A stretch of 16,459 nt of DNA. It comes from Dehalococcoidia bacterium. Its GTDB lineage: Bacteria; Chloroflexota; Dehalococcoidia; SM23-28-2. The notes under the pieces were generated by a model, which did no database searches, was not told where the DNA came from, and saw only the letters and a program-made list of their open reading frames with translations. Of this stretch, positions 1-6,689 are shown piece after piece; the stretch's first letter is position 1; each line of letters opens with the position of its first letter. The stretch lies in the NCBI GenBank assembly GCA_022866185.1, contig JALHUG010000152.1:1-16459 (forward strand). The letters are read 5' to 3'. A program made the position numbers and the translations under genes.

Positions 1-9
1 CGCCCCCGC

Positions 10-277
10 GCGGCAACGGGACGCGATGCGCTGGGGCATTGAGCTTCCGGGTTCATACTCAACCCCAGCCTGAAGGCTGGGGCATGGGGAGGCGAATACG
101 ATGCCCTCGCCTTATGGCGATCAAGAAAATAAGAACACCCCGAGGGTTGAAACCCTCAGCTTTGGGGAAGCTGCGGGATTTATCCCGCAGAGGTGAATTT
201 AAATAGTTGAACGCCTTCAGGCGGGGGTCGAGAATCAAGCCACCAGCGGCAACGGGACGCGATGCGCTGGGGCATTG
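10..277. repeat. Hairpin cluster bracketed by a 32-bp direct repeat
   Basis: A 32-bp sequence at 10-41 recurs exactly at 246-277, an offset of 236 bp. Between the copies are at least five short perfect hairpins: 63-82 (8-bp stem, TGAA loop), 107-120 (5-bp stem, TTAT loop), 142-157 (6-bp stem, TGAA loop), 171-190 (8-bp stem, TTTA loop) and 212-223 (4-bp stem, TTCA loop). The segment at 107-112 can instead pair with 90-95, so two folds compete. No start codon with a ribosome site and no protein is apparent. The pattern resembles REP/MITE-type dispersed repeats. Whether it is mobile, transcribed or a fragment of a longer tandem array cannot be told from this window. Confidence 0.75.
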
Positions 278-303
278 CCAAATCGTCAGGGCCGTGCTTA
301 AAT
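275..303 (+). promoter_or_regulatory. Predicted sigma-70 promoter for the PAP2 pair
   Basis: The -35 is TTGCCA (275-280, 5/6 to consensus), the spacer is 17 bp and the -10 is TTAAAT (298-303, 4/6). A TG at 295-296 makes it an extended -10. It lies about 30 bp upstream of the first PAP2 start codon. The first bases of the -35 are the last bases of the downstream direct-repeat copy. Confidence 0.5.
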
Positions 304-334
304 GAACTCAGGATCAATAGGGGGAGCCTGAATC

Positions 335-1141
335 GTGACTGCGCGCGTGGTTCCGGCGATCAGTCGAACTTTCCGCTTCGTCAACAAGGTTGGCGTCGTA
401 GAACTCCTCATAATGGGCGTGGCCTACGTCTTCTATGAGCTGGTGCGGGGCGCTGTGGTAGAGCGAACGGTTGAGGCTACGTCCCGCGCCATCGGCATCA
501 TGGAGTTCGAGCAGCGCTTGGGCTTGTGGGCCTGGGAGGGCAAGATGCAGGCCTGGGTCCTGTCCAGCGATCTCCTGGTATATCTTTTCAACGCCATCTA
601 TGTGTATGGTTACCTTCCGCTCATCGTGGGCGTGGGGGCTTGGCTGTTCTTCTTCCACCGCCAACGCTACGTGCTCCTGCGCAACGCTTTCCTCATTTCG
701 GGAGGCATCGGCCTGATCATCTTCAACCTGTTGCCCACAGCGCCGCCGCGGCTTCTCCCCTGGCCCCTGAGCGACCAGGTGGTGGACACCATGTCGGCCT
801 TTTCCAAGATCCACTACGACCTGAATCCGGCGACTTTTGTGAACCACTACGCGGCCATACCCAGTTTCCACTTCGGCTGGGTCTTGCTCCTGAGCATTGG
901 CATTATCTGGACGGTTCGACACTTCTGGGGCATAGCCCTTGGGGTGACAATGCCCGCGGCGATGTTCCTGGCGGTGGTGGTTACCGGCAATCATTTCATC
1001 ATCGATGTCCTGGCCGGCACGGTGGTGGCCCTCATAGGCCTGGGCCTTGCTCTTCTTCTCCAGCGCTATGGCCCACGACTGTGGCGGCTGATCCTCCCCG
1101 GTCGTATCTTTCAGCACCTGGCTCGGTCGCCCGAGGTCTAG
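335..1141 (+). CDS. PAP2-superfamily integral membrane protein (inositol phosphorylceramide synthase/AUR1-like), first paralogue
   Basis: This is a 268-residue polytopic membrane protein of the PAP2/AUR1-like family. Such enzymes transfer or hydrolyse phosphate esters on lipids through a covalent phospho-histidine. Three catalytic motifs are visible in order: APPRLLP at residues 136-142 (motif 1, Arg139), IPSFHFGW at 175-182 (motif 2, His179) and NHFIID at 219-224 (motif 3, nucleophile candidate His220 with Asp224). Hydrophobic stretches at about 20-38, 88-107, 118-133, 183-194, 203-217 and 225-242 fit a six-helix fold. The start is GTG with GGGGGAG at 320-326 as ribosome site. A second copy of the family lies 25 bp downstream, so the two are probably cotranscribed. 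The substrate is unknown; a phospholipid phosphatase or a lipid head-group transferase are both possible. Confidence 0.85.
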   Translation: MTARVVPAISRTFRFVNKVGVVELLIMGVAYVFYELVRGAVVERTVEATSRAIGIMEFEQRLGLWAWEGKMQAWVLSSDLLVYLFNAIYVYGYLPLIVGVGAWLFFFHRQRYVLLRNAFLISGGIGLIIFNLLPTAPPRLLPWPLSDQVVDTMSAFSKIHYDLNPATFVNHYAAIPSFHFGWVLLLSIGIIWTVRHFWGIALGVTMPAAMFLAVVVTGNHFIIDVLAGTVVALIGLGLALLLQRYGPRLWRLILPGRIFQHLARSPEV

Positions 1142-1166
1142 TCAGGTAGGCTGCTACCGCCTCGCC

Positions 1167-2039
1167 GTGGAGAGAGAAAAGACCACACCTGTGGCGCTTG
1201 CTGCCCTGCTGCGGCAGGCGATACGCCACATTGGCCGGCGCGACCTTGTGGAGGCAGCGCTGGTCGCTGTTGCCTTCCTCCTCTACTTTCTGGTGCGGGG
1301 AAGCGTTATCGACCGTCCCCACGAAGCCTTCCAGAATGCCAAGGACGTCATAGATGCCGAGAGGTGGCTGGGCATTTTCTGGGAGCCGCACATGCAAGAG
1401 TGGATCATGGGCAACCGGGTCCTGATCCAGGTATCCAACTACGTCTACTTCTGGCTGCATTTCCCCTTGATTATCGCCTTTGGCCTGGTTCTGTATTTCG
1501 CAGACAGGCACAAGTACACTGTCCTGCGCGATGCCTTCCTGGCTTCGGGAGCCATCTCCCTGATCATCTATGGTCTCTACCCCGTGGCGCCTCCGCGCCT
1601 CCTGCCCGAGCTGGCAAGAGAGTTCCACGTCGTCCTCGATGGCGATCTGCGGACCTTTGTGGACACCATGAACGTCCATCTGGGCTACGGCTACCAGGCC
1701 CAGTCCATGCGACCCTTCGTGAACCCCTATGCGGCGGTGCCCAGCCTCCACTTCGGCTGGGATTTCCTTCTGGGCGGCGGGATCATTTGGGCATTTCGCC
1801 GCTATCCCTTCATCTGGCCGCTGGGCGTTGCCCTGCCGGTGACGCAGATCTTCGCCATCGCGGTCACTGCCAATCACTACTTCCTCGACGCCCTCGTGGG
1901 CATGGAGGTTGCCCTCATCGGGTTGGTGATCGCTGTGGCTCTGCAGCGCTGGGCCTATGCCCCCTTGGGCCGGCTGGTCAGCCACGTGCCTTGGCTGGCG
2001 CGCTCCGAGGAGGAGAAGGCGAGGGCCTCGCCGGTCTAG
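1167..2039 (+). CDS. PAP2-superfamily integral membrane protein (inositol phosphorylceramide synthase/AUR1-like), second paralogue
   Basis: This 290-residue protein is clearly paralogous to its upstream neighbour. It has the same motif order: APPRLLP at residues 141-147, VPSLHFGW at 191-198 (His195) and NHYFLD at 236-241 (His237, Asp241). The same hydrophobic segments flank the motifs. It differs by a longer N-terminus, about 18 extra residues between motifs 1 and 2 (including a GYGYQAQ segment) and a charged, Glu/Lys-rich C-terminus, so the pair has diverged rather than being a recent exact duplication. The GTG start at 1167 has only a distant AGGTAGG (1144-1150) upstream. An in-frame GTG at 1191 is an alternative. 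All catalytic residues are intact in both copies, which argues for two active enzymes, possibly with different lipid substrates. Confidence 0.85.
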   Translation: MEREKTTPVALAALLRQAIRHIGRRDLVEAALVAVAFLLYFLVRGSVIDRPHEAFQNAKDVIDAERWLGIFWEPHMQEWIMGNRVLIQVSNYVYFWLHFPLIIAFGLVLYFADRHKYTVLRDAFLASGAISLIIYGLYPVAPPRLLPELAREFHVVLDGDLRTFVDTMNVHLGYGYQAQSMRPFVNPYAAVPSLHFGWDFLLGGGIIWAFRRYPFIWPLGVALPVTQIFAIAVTANHYFLDALVGMEVALIGLVIAVALQRWAYAPLGRLVSHVPWLARSEEEKARASPV

Positions 2040-2097
2040 CCTGTTCTATCACCGAGTTGCAGCGAGCCACAGGCGGAGTGTGCCATCTGGGGTGAGA

Positions 2098-2173
2098 CCC
2101 TTCGCTACGCTCAGCGTGACACCAAGGTCAGGGTGACAGCATGACTTGCCGTCATTCTGAGAGCAGCGAAGGG
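2098..2173. repeat. 76-bp imperfect inverted repeat between convergent genes
   Basis: The arm at 2098-2120 pairs with the arm at 2151-2173 at 19 of 23 positions, including an uninterrupted 9-bp outer stem (CCCTTCGCT with AGCGAAGGG). It sits in the 165-bp gap between the 3' end of the second PAP2 gene and the 3' end of nadD. The arms resemble a dispersed palindromic repeat type that I associate with Chloroflexota genomes. Because it can fold on either strand it may also end transcription from both sides, although no T-run follows. Confidence 0.7.
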
Positions 2174-2204
2174 ATGCGTCGCCACATCTTGGGAGCAGTA
2201 CAAC

Positions 2205-2819
2205 CTATCCGCCCACGTACAGCCGGTGCTGGCTGATGTACTCCTCGACGGCTGGCGTCACCCAATAGCGGATCGATAGCCCCCGCCGCACCCTCTCGCG
2301 CACAGCCGTGGAGCTTACATCGATGCGCGGCATGTCCAGCCACACCAGGCGCTGGGAGATGCCGGGCACTTCCCTCTCCAGGGCGTCCGCCTGGGCCGGC
2401 TCCCAGGCTGTGCGGGCCGCCACCGCCAGTCGGGCCAGCGATATGATCCGCTGCGGCTGCCACCAGTTGGGAAGGTCGGCCAGAGAGTCCTGGCCGAGAA
2501 TCAAGAATGTCTCGCTATCGGCGGCCAGTTGCTCACGCAGAGCAGCCAGGGTCTCTGCCGTATAGGATGGGCCTTCCCGCTCTATCTCCAGGCTGAAGAC
2601 AGCGAAGTGCGGGTTGGCGCCGACCGCGAGCCGCACCATCGCCAGGCGATCCTCGCGCGGCGAAAGCTCTTGCCCCGCCTTGCGCCACGGGGCGCCGGCC
2701 GGCACGAATAGCACCTGCGCCAGGCCAAGCGCCAGGCGGGCCTCCTCCGCCAGGATGAGATGACCGATGTGCGGGGGATCGAAGGTGCCGCCAAGGACGC
2801 CCAGCTTCAACCTTCCCAC
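2205..2819 (-). CDS. nadD: Nicotinate-nucleotide adenylyltransferase
   Basis: NadD adenylates nicotinate mononucleotide with ATP to give deamido-NAD, a cytosolic step shared by the de novo and salvage routes to NAD. The 204-residue protein has the nucleotidyltransferase motif GGTFDPPHIGH at residues 10-20, LGQD at 108-111 and the C-terminal SSTAVRERVRRG signature at about 169-180. Its length is normal for the family. It overlaps the 3' end of obg and is surely translated from the same message. The GTG start at 2819 has GAGG only 4 nt upstream. A TTG at 2810 has GGAG 8 nt upstream, overlaps the obg stop as TTGA, and would give a typical MKLGVLGGTF N-terminus, so the true start may be 2810. Confidence 0.93.
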   Translation of the reverse strand: MGRLKLGVLGGTFDPPHIGHLILAEEARLALGLAQVLFVPAGAPWRKAGQELSPREDRLAMVRLAVGANPHFAVFSLEIEREGPSYTAETLAALREQLAADSETFLILGQDSLADLPNWWQPQRIISLARLAVAARTAWEPAQADALEREVPGISQRLVWLDMPRIDVSSTAVRERVRRGLSIRYWVTPAVEEYISQHRLYVGG

Positions 2820-4072
2820 TCCACCTCTGCCTCGCCCAGGCGTACCTTGGCCCCCGGCTGGATGCCCGCCCGCCTAAGGGCACCCACCACGCCCCAGCGG
2901 CCCAGCCGCCGCCAAAACTCCGCCCGCCCCTCCTCCTGCTCCAGCGGCATCATCTCCGCGAATGCCTCCAGCCACTCGCCGCTCACGCTGTACACGCCGT
3001 TGGATACGGACACGCTGAACCGCCCACTGCGCGGGCGCGGCCTGATCACCGGCAGCGGTGGCGGCGGCTGGGCCTGCTCCACCAGGGCTGACAGCTCTTG
3101 CGCCGTGCGCTCCAGTAACTGGCCCACGCCCCGGCCGGTGGCGGCTGAGATGAAGAAGGGCTCGATGTGTGTGGCCGCCAACAGCTCCCGCAGCTCGGCT
3201 GTGCGGTTGGCTACCTCGGGTAGGTCGATCTTGTTCACCGCCACGAGCTGGGGCTTGGCCGCGAGGTCCTCTCGGAATTGTGCCAGTTCGCCGTTGATCA
3301 TCTGCATATCCTGCACGGGATCCGGGCGAGTTCCATCGAGGAGGTGGACGAAGACGCGTGCCCTTTCAGCGTGGCGCAGGAAATCATGCCCCAGCCCTAT
3401 CCCCCGATGCGCCCCCTCTATCAGCCCTGGTATCTCGGCCACTACGAACGTCCTGTAGCCCATCTCGACCACGCCCAGCACCGGCTCCACAGTGGTGAAC
3501 GGATAAGAGGCGATCTTGGGGTGAGCCGCGGAGATGAGAGCCAGGAAAGTGGACTTGCCGGCATTCGGCATTCCCAGGATGCCAACGTCGGACAGCAGCT
3601 TCAGGTCTAGAACCAGCCTTGCTTCCTCGCCTTTCTGTCCCCTTTGCGCTATGCGGGGAGCCTGGTTGGTCGAAGTGGCAAAGTGGGCATTCCCCCAGCC
3701 ACCAAGCCCACCACGAGCTACGACTACCGTCTGACCCGCCTCTGTAAGGTCACCAACGAGAGCCAGCTCTCCGTTCTCCGCCCGGCGGCGCACCTCCGTG
3801 CCCACGGGCACCCGAATGACCAAATCCTCGCCCCGACGGCCATGTCTGTTCGATCCGCGCCCATGCTGCCCTCTCCCACCCCGCCAATAGCGGCGTCGCC
3901 CTATCTCCCACAGCGTACTGAAAGACGCATCCGTCTGCAGAAGCACACTCCCGCCTGCGCCGCCATCCCCACCATCTGGGCCCCCATGGGGAACGAACCT
4001 CTCCCGCCGGAAGCTCATCACTCCCGAACCCCCCAAACCACCAACAACTGAGACCTCTACATGATCAATCAT
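2807..4072 (-). CDS. obg: Obg-family GTPase (ObgE/CgtA)
   Basis: Obg is an essential GTPase acting in late 50S ribosome assembly and stress signalling. This 421-residue copy has the glycine-rich Obg fold (about 1-157), a G domain with P-loop GMPNAGKST (167-175), PFTT (191-194), the G3 region ending in PGLIEGA (215-221), NKID (280-283) and SAATG (309-313), then a proline-rich linker and a C-terminal OCT domain (about 350-421). The G3 aspartate is replaced by Glu213. The ATG at 4072 has GGTGGA just upstream. A longer in-frame extension to 4117 would run across the predicted promoter, so I reject it. nadD overlaps downstream, forming a two-gene operon. Confidence 0.95.
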   Translation of the reverse strand: MIDHVEVSVVGGLGGSGVMSFRRERFVPHGGPDGGDGGAGGSVLLQTDASFSTLWEIGRRRYWRGGRGQHGRGSNRHGRRGEDLVIRVPVGTEVRRRAENGELALVGDLTEAGQTVVVARGGLGGWGNAHFATSTNQAPRIAQRGQKGEEARLVLDLKLLSDVGILGMPNAGKSTFLALISAAHPKIASYPFTTVEPVLGVVEMGYRTFVVAEIPGLIEGAHRGIGLGHDFLRHAERARVFVHLLDGTRPDPVQDMQMINGELAQFREDLAAKPQLVAVNKIDLPEVANRTAELRELLAATHIEPFFISAATGRGVGQLLERTAQELSALVEQAQPPPPLPVIRPRPRSGRFSVSVSNGVYSVSGEWLEAFAEMMPLEQEEGRAEFWRRLGRWGVVGALRRAGIQPGAKVRLGEAEVEWEG

Positions 4073-4092
4073 GATAGTCCACCAGCAAACAT

Positions 4093-4122
4093 TATACTTT
4101 GATAAGCGATTGGGCATGAATG
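4093..4122 (-). promoter_or_regulatory. Predicted promoter for obg-nadD
   Basis: On the minus strand there is a perfect -10 TATAAT (4098-4093). An 18-bp spacer separates it from a weak -35 TTCATG (4122-4117, 3/6). Transcription would start near 4086, leaving a short leader of about 14 nt that still contains the GGTGGA ribosome site before the ATG at 4072. Confidence 0.5.
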
Positions 4123-4280
4123 TCTGCTGATCGTCATTCTAATAGTGATGTTGGTGGGGTGGATGGCTATGAGGGCGACGTGGACGGAGGATGACACTGC
4201 CGGTGGAGAGTCTGTGGGACAGCAAGCTGGTGGGGGTGGAGAGGAAAGGTTGGCGCCCTGCCAGGAAAAGCCCGGTGGGG

Positions 4281-4323
4281 TTATCCACCAAGGCGGGGTG
4301 ATATCCACGGTGATTGTGGAAAA
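4281..4323. other. Candidate oriC element: cluster of DnaA-box-like 9-mers
   Basis: Three DnaA-box-like 9-mers lie within 43 bp of the dnaA stop codon: TTATCCACC at 4281-4289 (8/9 to TTATCCACA), ATATCCACG at 4301-4309 (7/9) and, on the minus strand, TTTTCCACA at 4323-4315 (matches TTWTNCACA). They sit in the 250-bp gap between dnaA and obg, whose obg-proximal part is the most AT-rich (about 4073-4115). Origins next to dnaA are common in bacteria. Three boxes are few for a full origin, so this could instead be a DnaA-regulated site. Confidence 0.5.
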
Positions 4324-5694
4324 CTAAGGTGCGAAGAGCGTCCTGATCTCGCCTAGCTGGCGGGTAAACTGCGTGTCAGTCGTTAGGGCGTGGTCCATCT
4401 TGCGTAGGCCGTAGATGACGGTTGAATGATCGCGCCCACCCAGTAGGCGAGCGATCTCAGTCACCCGTAGGTGAGCATCCTCTCGCAGGAGGTACATAGC
4501 GATGTGGCGCGCCTCTGCGATCTCCTTGGCACGACTCTTGCCAGTCAGGGTTTGGATGGGCAGGTCGAAGTACTGGGAGACCGCTTCAAGGACGGCTTGA
4601 GAGCTGGGATGCGGTTTCTCGCCGGAGGGTGAGACGGGGGCGAGAGCCTGAGTGGCGAGGTCGAGGGTTATCTCGGCCCGCAGGAGGCGGGCGAAGGCGA
4701 CGGTGCGGTTGAGGCAGCCTTCCAGTTCGCGGATGTTGCTGTGGCAGCGTTGGGCGAGGAAATCGAGTACGTCGGGAGGCACTTCTTGCTGTAGGTCAGC
4801 GGCCTTGGTCTTGAGGATGGCGAGACGGGTTTCAAGAGCGGGCGGCTGAATATCGGCGATGAGCCCGCACTCAAAGCGGGAACGCAGGCGATCCTCAAGG
4901 AGAGAGACCAGCCTGGGTGAGCGGTCGCTGCTGATGATGATCTGGCTGCCCGCGGCGTGGAGGTCGTTGAAGGTGTAGAAGAACTCCTCTTGGGTGCGTT
5001 CCTTGCCGGTCAGAAACTGGATGTCATCGATGAGGAGGACGTCTACGTGACGGTACTTGGCCCGGAACTCCTCGGAGCGGCCCTGGGCGATGGAGGTGAC
5101 GAATTGGTTGGTGAAGTGCTCTGCGGTGACATAGAGAACGCGGTAGTGGTTGCTCCAGGCTCTATGGCCAATAGCGTGGAGGAGGTGAGTCTTGCCCAGG
5201 CCGGTGCCGCCGTAGATGAATAGGGGGTTGTAGACGCTGGCTGGCTTGTCAGCCACTGCGAGGGAGGCGGCGTGGGCTAGCCGATTCTCATGGCCCACTA
5301 TGAATCGCTCGAAGGTATAGCGCTCGTTGAGGCGCGGGCGCGGGAAAAGGGTTATGGGTGGCGGTGGGGCGGTTTCGGGCTCGAACAGGGGGCCACTGGA
5401 GCGCGCATCATCCGGCGGGGAGCCGATCAGTTGGAAGGTTACCTCCACCGGATGGCCGATGATACTGCTGAGGGTCTTGGCAATAAGCGGGCGCAGTTTG
5501 GTGGAAAGCCACTCAGTGGCGAAGTCGTTGGGGGCTCCGACAACGAACAGGCCGTTGTTGAAGAGCACGCCGATGGTGTCCTTGAGCCACGTCTCGTAGT
5601 TCGGCCGTGTCACCTGCACTTGAAGCTCAGCCAGGGCGATGTCCCACAGATTCTGGGCACTTGTCTCCGGCCGAGAGGCAGCCGGGTCGTTCAT
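4324..5694 (-). CDS. dnaA: Chromosomal replication initiator protein DnaA
   Basis: DnaA binds 9-mer boxes at oriC and melts the origin in its ATP form. The 456-residue product has the four usual domains: domain I (about 10-90, with LWDIALAELQ and YETWLKDT), a short proline-rich linker (about 92-122), the AAA+ domain (about 123-345) with Walker A GGTGLGKT (162-169), Walker B LLIDDIQF (220-227) and an arginine-rich box RLRSRFECG (269-277), and domain IV with the DNA-binding signature GGRDHSTVIYG (419-429). The ATG at 5694 follows GGGGGAG with a 6-nt spacer. An in-frame extension of 53 residues to 5853 lacks homology to DnaA and would cross the promoter. DnaA-box-like sites follow the stop. Confidence 0.97.
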   Translation of the reverse strand: MNDPAASRPETSAQNLWDIALAELQVQVTRPNYETWLKDTIGVLFNNGLFVVGAPNDFATEWLSTKLRPLIAKTLSSIIGHPVEVTFQLIGSPPDDARSSGPLFEPETAPPPPITLFPRPRLNERYTFERFIVGHENRLAHAASLAVADKPASVYNPLFIYGGTGLGKTHLLHAIGHRAWSNHYRVLYVTAEHFTNQFVTSIAQGRSEEFRAKYRHVDVLLIDDIQFLTGKERTQEEFFYTFNDLHAAGSQIIISSDRSPRLVSLLEDRLRSRFECGLIADIQPPALETRLAILKTKAADLQQEVPPDVLDFLAQRCHSNIRELEGCLNRTVAFARLLRAEITLDLATQALAPVSPSGEKPHPSSQAVLEAVSQYFDLPIQTLTGKSRAKEIAEARHIAMYLLREDAHLRVTEIARLLGGRDHSTVIYGLRKMDHALTTDTQFTRQLGEIRTLFAP

Positions 5695-5755
5695 ATCAAA
5701 CTCCCCCTTGGTGACAAGAACGGAAGACGAGCAGCGGTTTTCAGTGGACGGGGGA

Positions 5756-5784
5756 ACCATAACAAGGCAGGGAGAGGGTAGCAA
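5756..5784 (-). promoter_or_regulatory. Predicted dnaA promoter
   Basis: On the minus strand the -35 is TTGCTA (5784-5779, 4/6), the spacer 17 bp and the -10 TATGGT (5761-5756, 4/6), about 60 bp upstream of the dnaA ATG at 5694. I see no clear DnaA box near it, so autoregulation cannot be claimed. Confidence 0.35.
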
Positions 5785-5859
5785 GGGTTTTATGACAAGC
5801 GGCGAGGAAAAGTTAACCCTTTCAGAAGCCTCAAACCGCCTGCCTGTTCGCATGCTGGC

Positions 5860-5889
5860 TTGCTGGCGTCTTTATATGGGGACTATAAT
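5860..5889 (+). promoter_or_regulatory. Predicted coaX-coaBC promoter
   Basis: There is a perfect -10 TATAAT (5884-5889) with an 18-bp spacer and a weak -35 TTGCTG (5860-5865, 3/6). Transcription would begin near 5896, about 28 nt upstream of the coaX ATG at 5924. It is divergent from the dnaA promoter. It also rules out the in-frame ATG at 5888, which lies inside the -10. Confidence 0.55.
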
Positions 5890-5923
5890 GGCTCGGCCGT
5901 CAGGATTAAAGAAGGCAGGGGCG

Positions 5924-6688
5924 ATGCTTCTGGCTATTGATGTGGGCAATACCAACATTACGCTGGGGGCCTTCGAGGGCGAGAAGCTGAAGGCCAGTTG
6001 GCGTCTGGCGCCCGACGTTCATAGGCTGGCCGACGAGTATGGCGTTCTGATGGTGAACCTTCTGGCCCACGAAGGCCTGGGCCGTGAGCAGATCGATGCT
6101 GCGGTGATAGGGAGCGTGGTGCCCGAACTGGAGGTCGTCTTCGAGTCGGTGTGCCGGCGCTATTTCGGCGTGCGGCCGCTGGTGGTGAGCGCTGGCGTGC
6201 GCACCGGCCTGCGCATCTTGTACGATAGCCCGCGCGATGTAGGCGCGGACCGTGTGGCCGACGCGGTGGCCGCCATCAGGCTGTACACGCCGCCGCTGAT
6301 TGTGGTGGACCTGGGAACTGCTACTGTGTTCGATGCCATATCCAAGGACGGCGACTACCTGGGTGGCGCCATCGCCCCTGGCCTGGCTATCGCCGCTGAG
6401 GCTCTCTTCCAGCGGGCGGCCAGGCTGTATCGGGTGGAGCTGGCCCGGCCGGCGAGCGCTATCGGGCGCAACACGACCGCTGCCGTCCAGTCGGGGGTGG
6501 TCTTCGGCTACGTGGGCCTAGTCGAGGGCATGGTTGGGCGCTTCAAGCAGGAGCTGGGAGGAGAGGCGAAGGTGGTGGCCACCGGCGGCTGGGCCGAGGC
6601 GATGGCCGCCGAGACCTCCGTGATCGACGTGGTCGATGCCAATCTCACTCTCACGGGGCTGCGTTTCATCTACGAGATGAATTGCTGA
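5924..6688 (+). CDS. coaX: Type III pantothenate kinase
   Basis: CoaX phosphorylates pantothenate, the first step of coenzyme A synthesis, and unlike CoaA it is not feedback-inhibited by CoA. The 254-residue protein shows the acetate/sugar-kinase fold motifs DVGNTN (6-11), GADR (107-110, Asp109 the expected catalytic base), DLGTAT (129-134), a GGAIAPG loop (147-153) and GRNTTAAVQSG (181-191). Its length is typical. The ATG at 5924 has GAAGG 8 nt upstream; longer in-frame extensions run over the promoter and the dnaA 5' region. The coaBC start codon lies 1 nt after its stop, so the two are translationally coupled and supply consecutive parts of one pathway. Confidence 0.95.
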   Translation: MLLAIDVGNTNITLGAFEGEKLKASWRLAPDVHRLADEYGVLMVNLLAHEGLGREQIDAAVIGSVVPELEVVFESVCRRYFGVRPLVVSAGVRTGLRILYDSPRDVGADRVADAVAAIRLYTPPLIVVDLGTATVFDAISKDGDYLGGAIAPGLAIAAEALFQRAARLYRVELARPASAIGRNTTAAVQSGVVFGYVGLVEGMVGRFKQELGGEAKVVATGGWAEAMAAETSVIDVVDANLTLTGLRFIYEMNC

Positions 6689-6689
6689 G

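Noticed and set aside
10..277. CRISPR-like array
   Set aside because: There are only two copies of the 32-bp repeat with 204 bp between them, no regular spacers and no cas genes.
314..1985. Long minus-strand open frames (267 and 317 codons) opposite the two PAP2 genes
   Set aside because: They are compositionally His/Gln/Glu/Asp-rich with no fold-like pattern, lack ribosome sites, and arise from GC-rich codon bias opposite clear PAP2 motifs.
4069..4308. 79-codon minus-strand frame in the dnaA-obg gap
   Set aside because: It overlaps the obg promoter and start and the DnaA-box cluster, is low-complexity Pro/Ser-rich and has no good ribosome site.
5695..5853. 53-residue N-terminal extension of DnaA
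   Set aside because: It is not DnaA-like and crosses the predicted promoter, and the ATG at 5694 has a strong ribosome site.
5639..5923. 95-residue N-terminal extension of CoaX
   Set aside because: It would overlap the dnaA 5' end and the TATAAT promoter. The conserved CoaX sequence begins at 5924.
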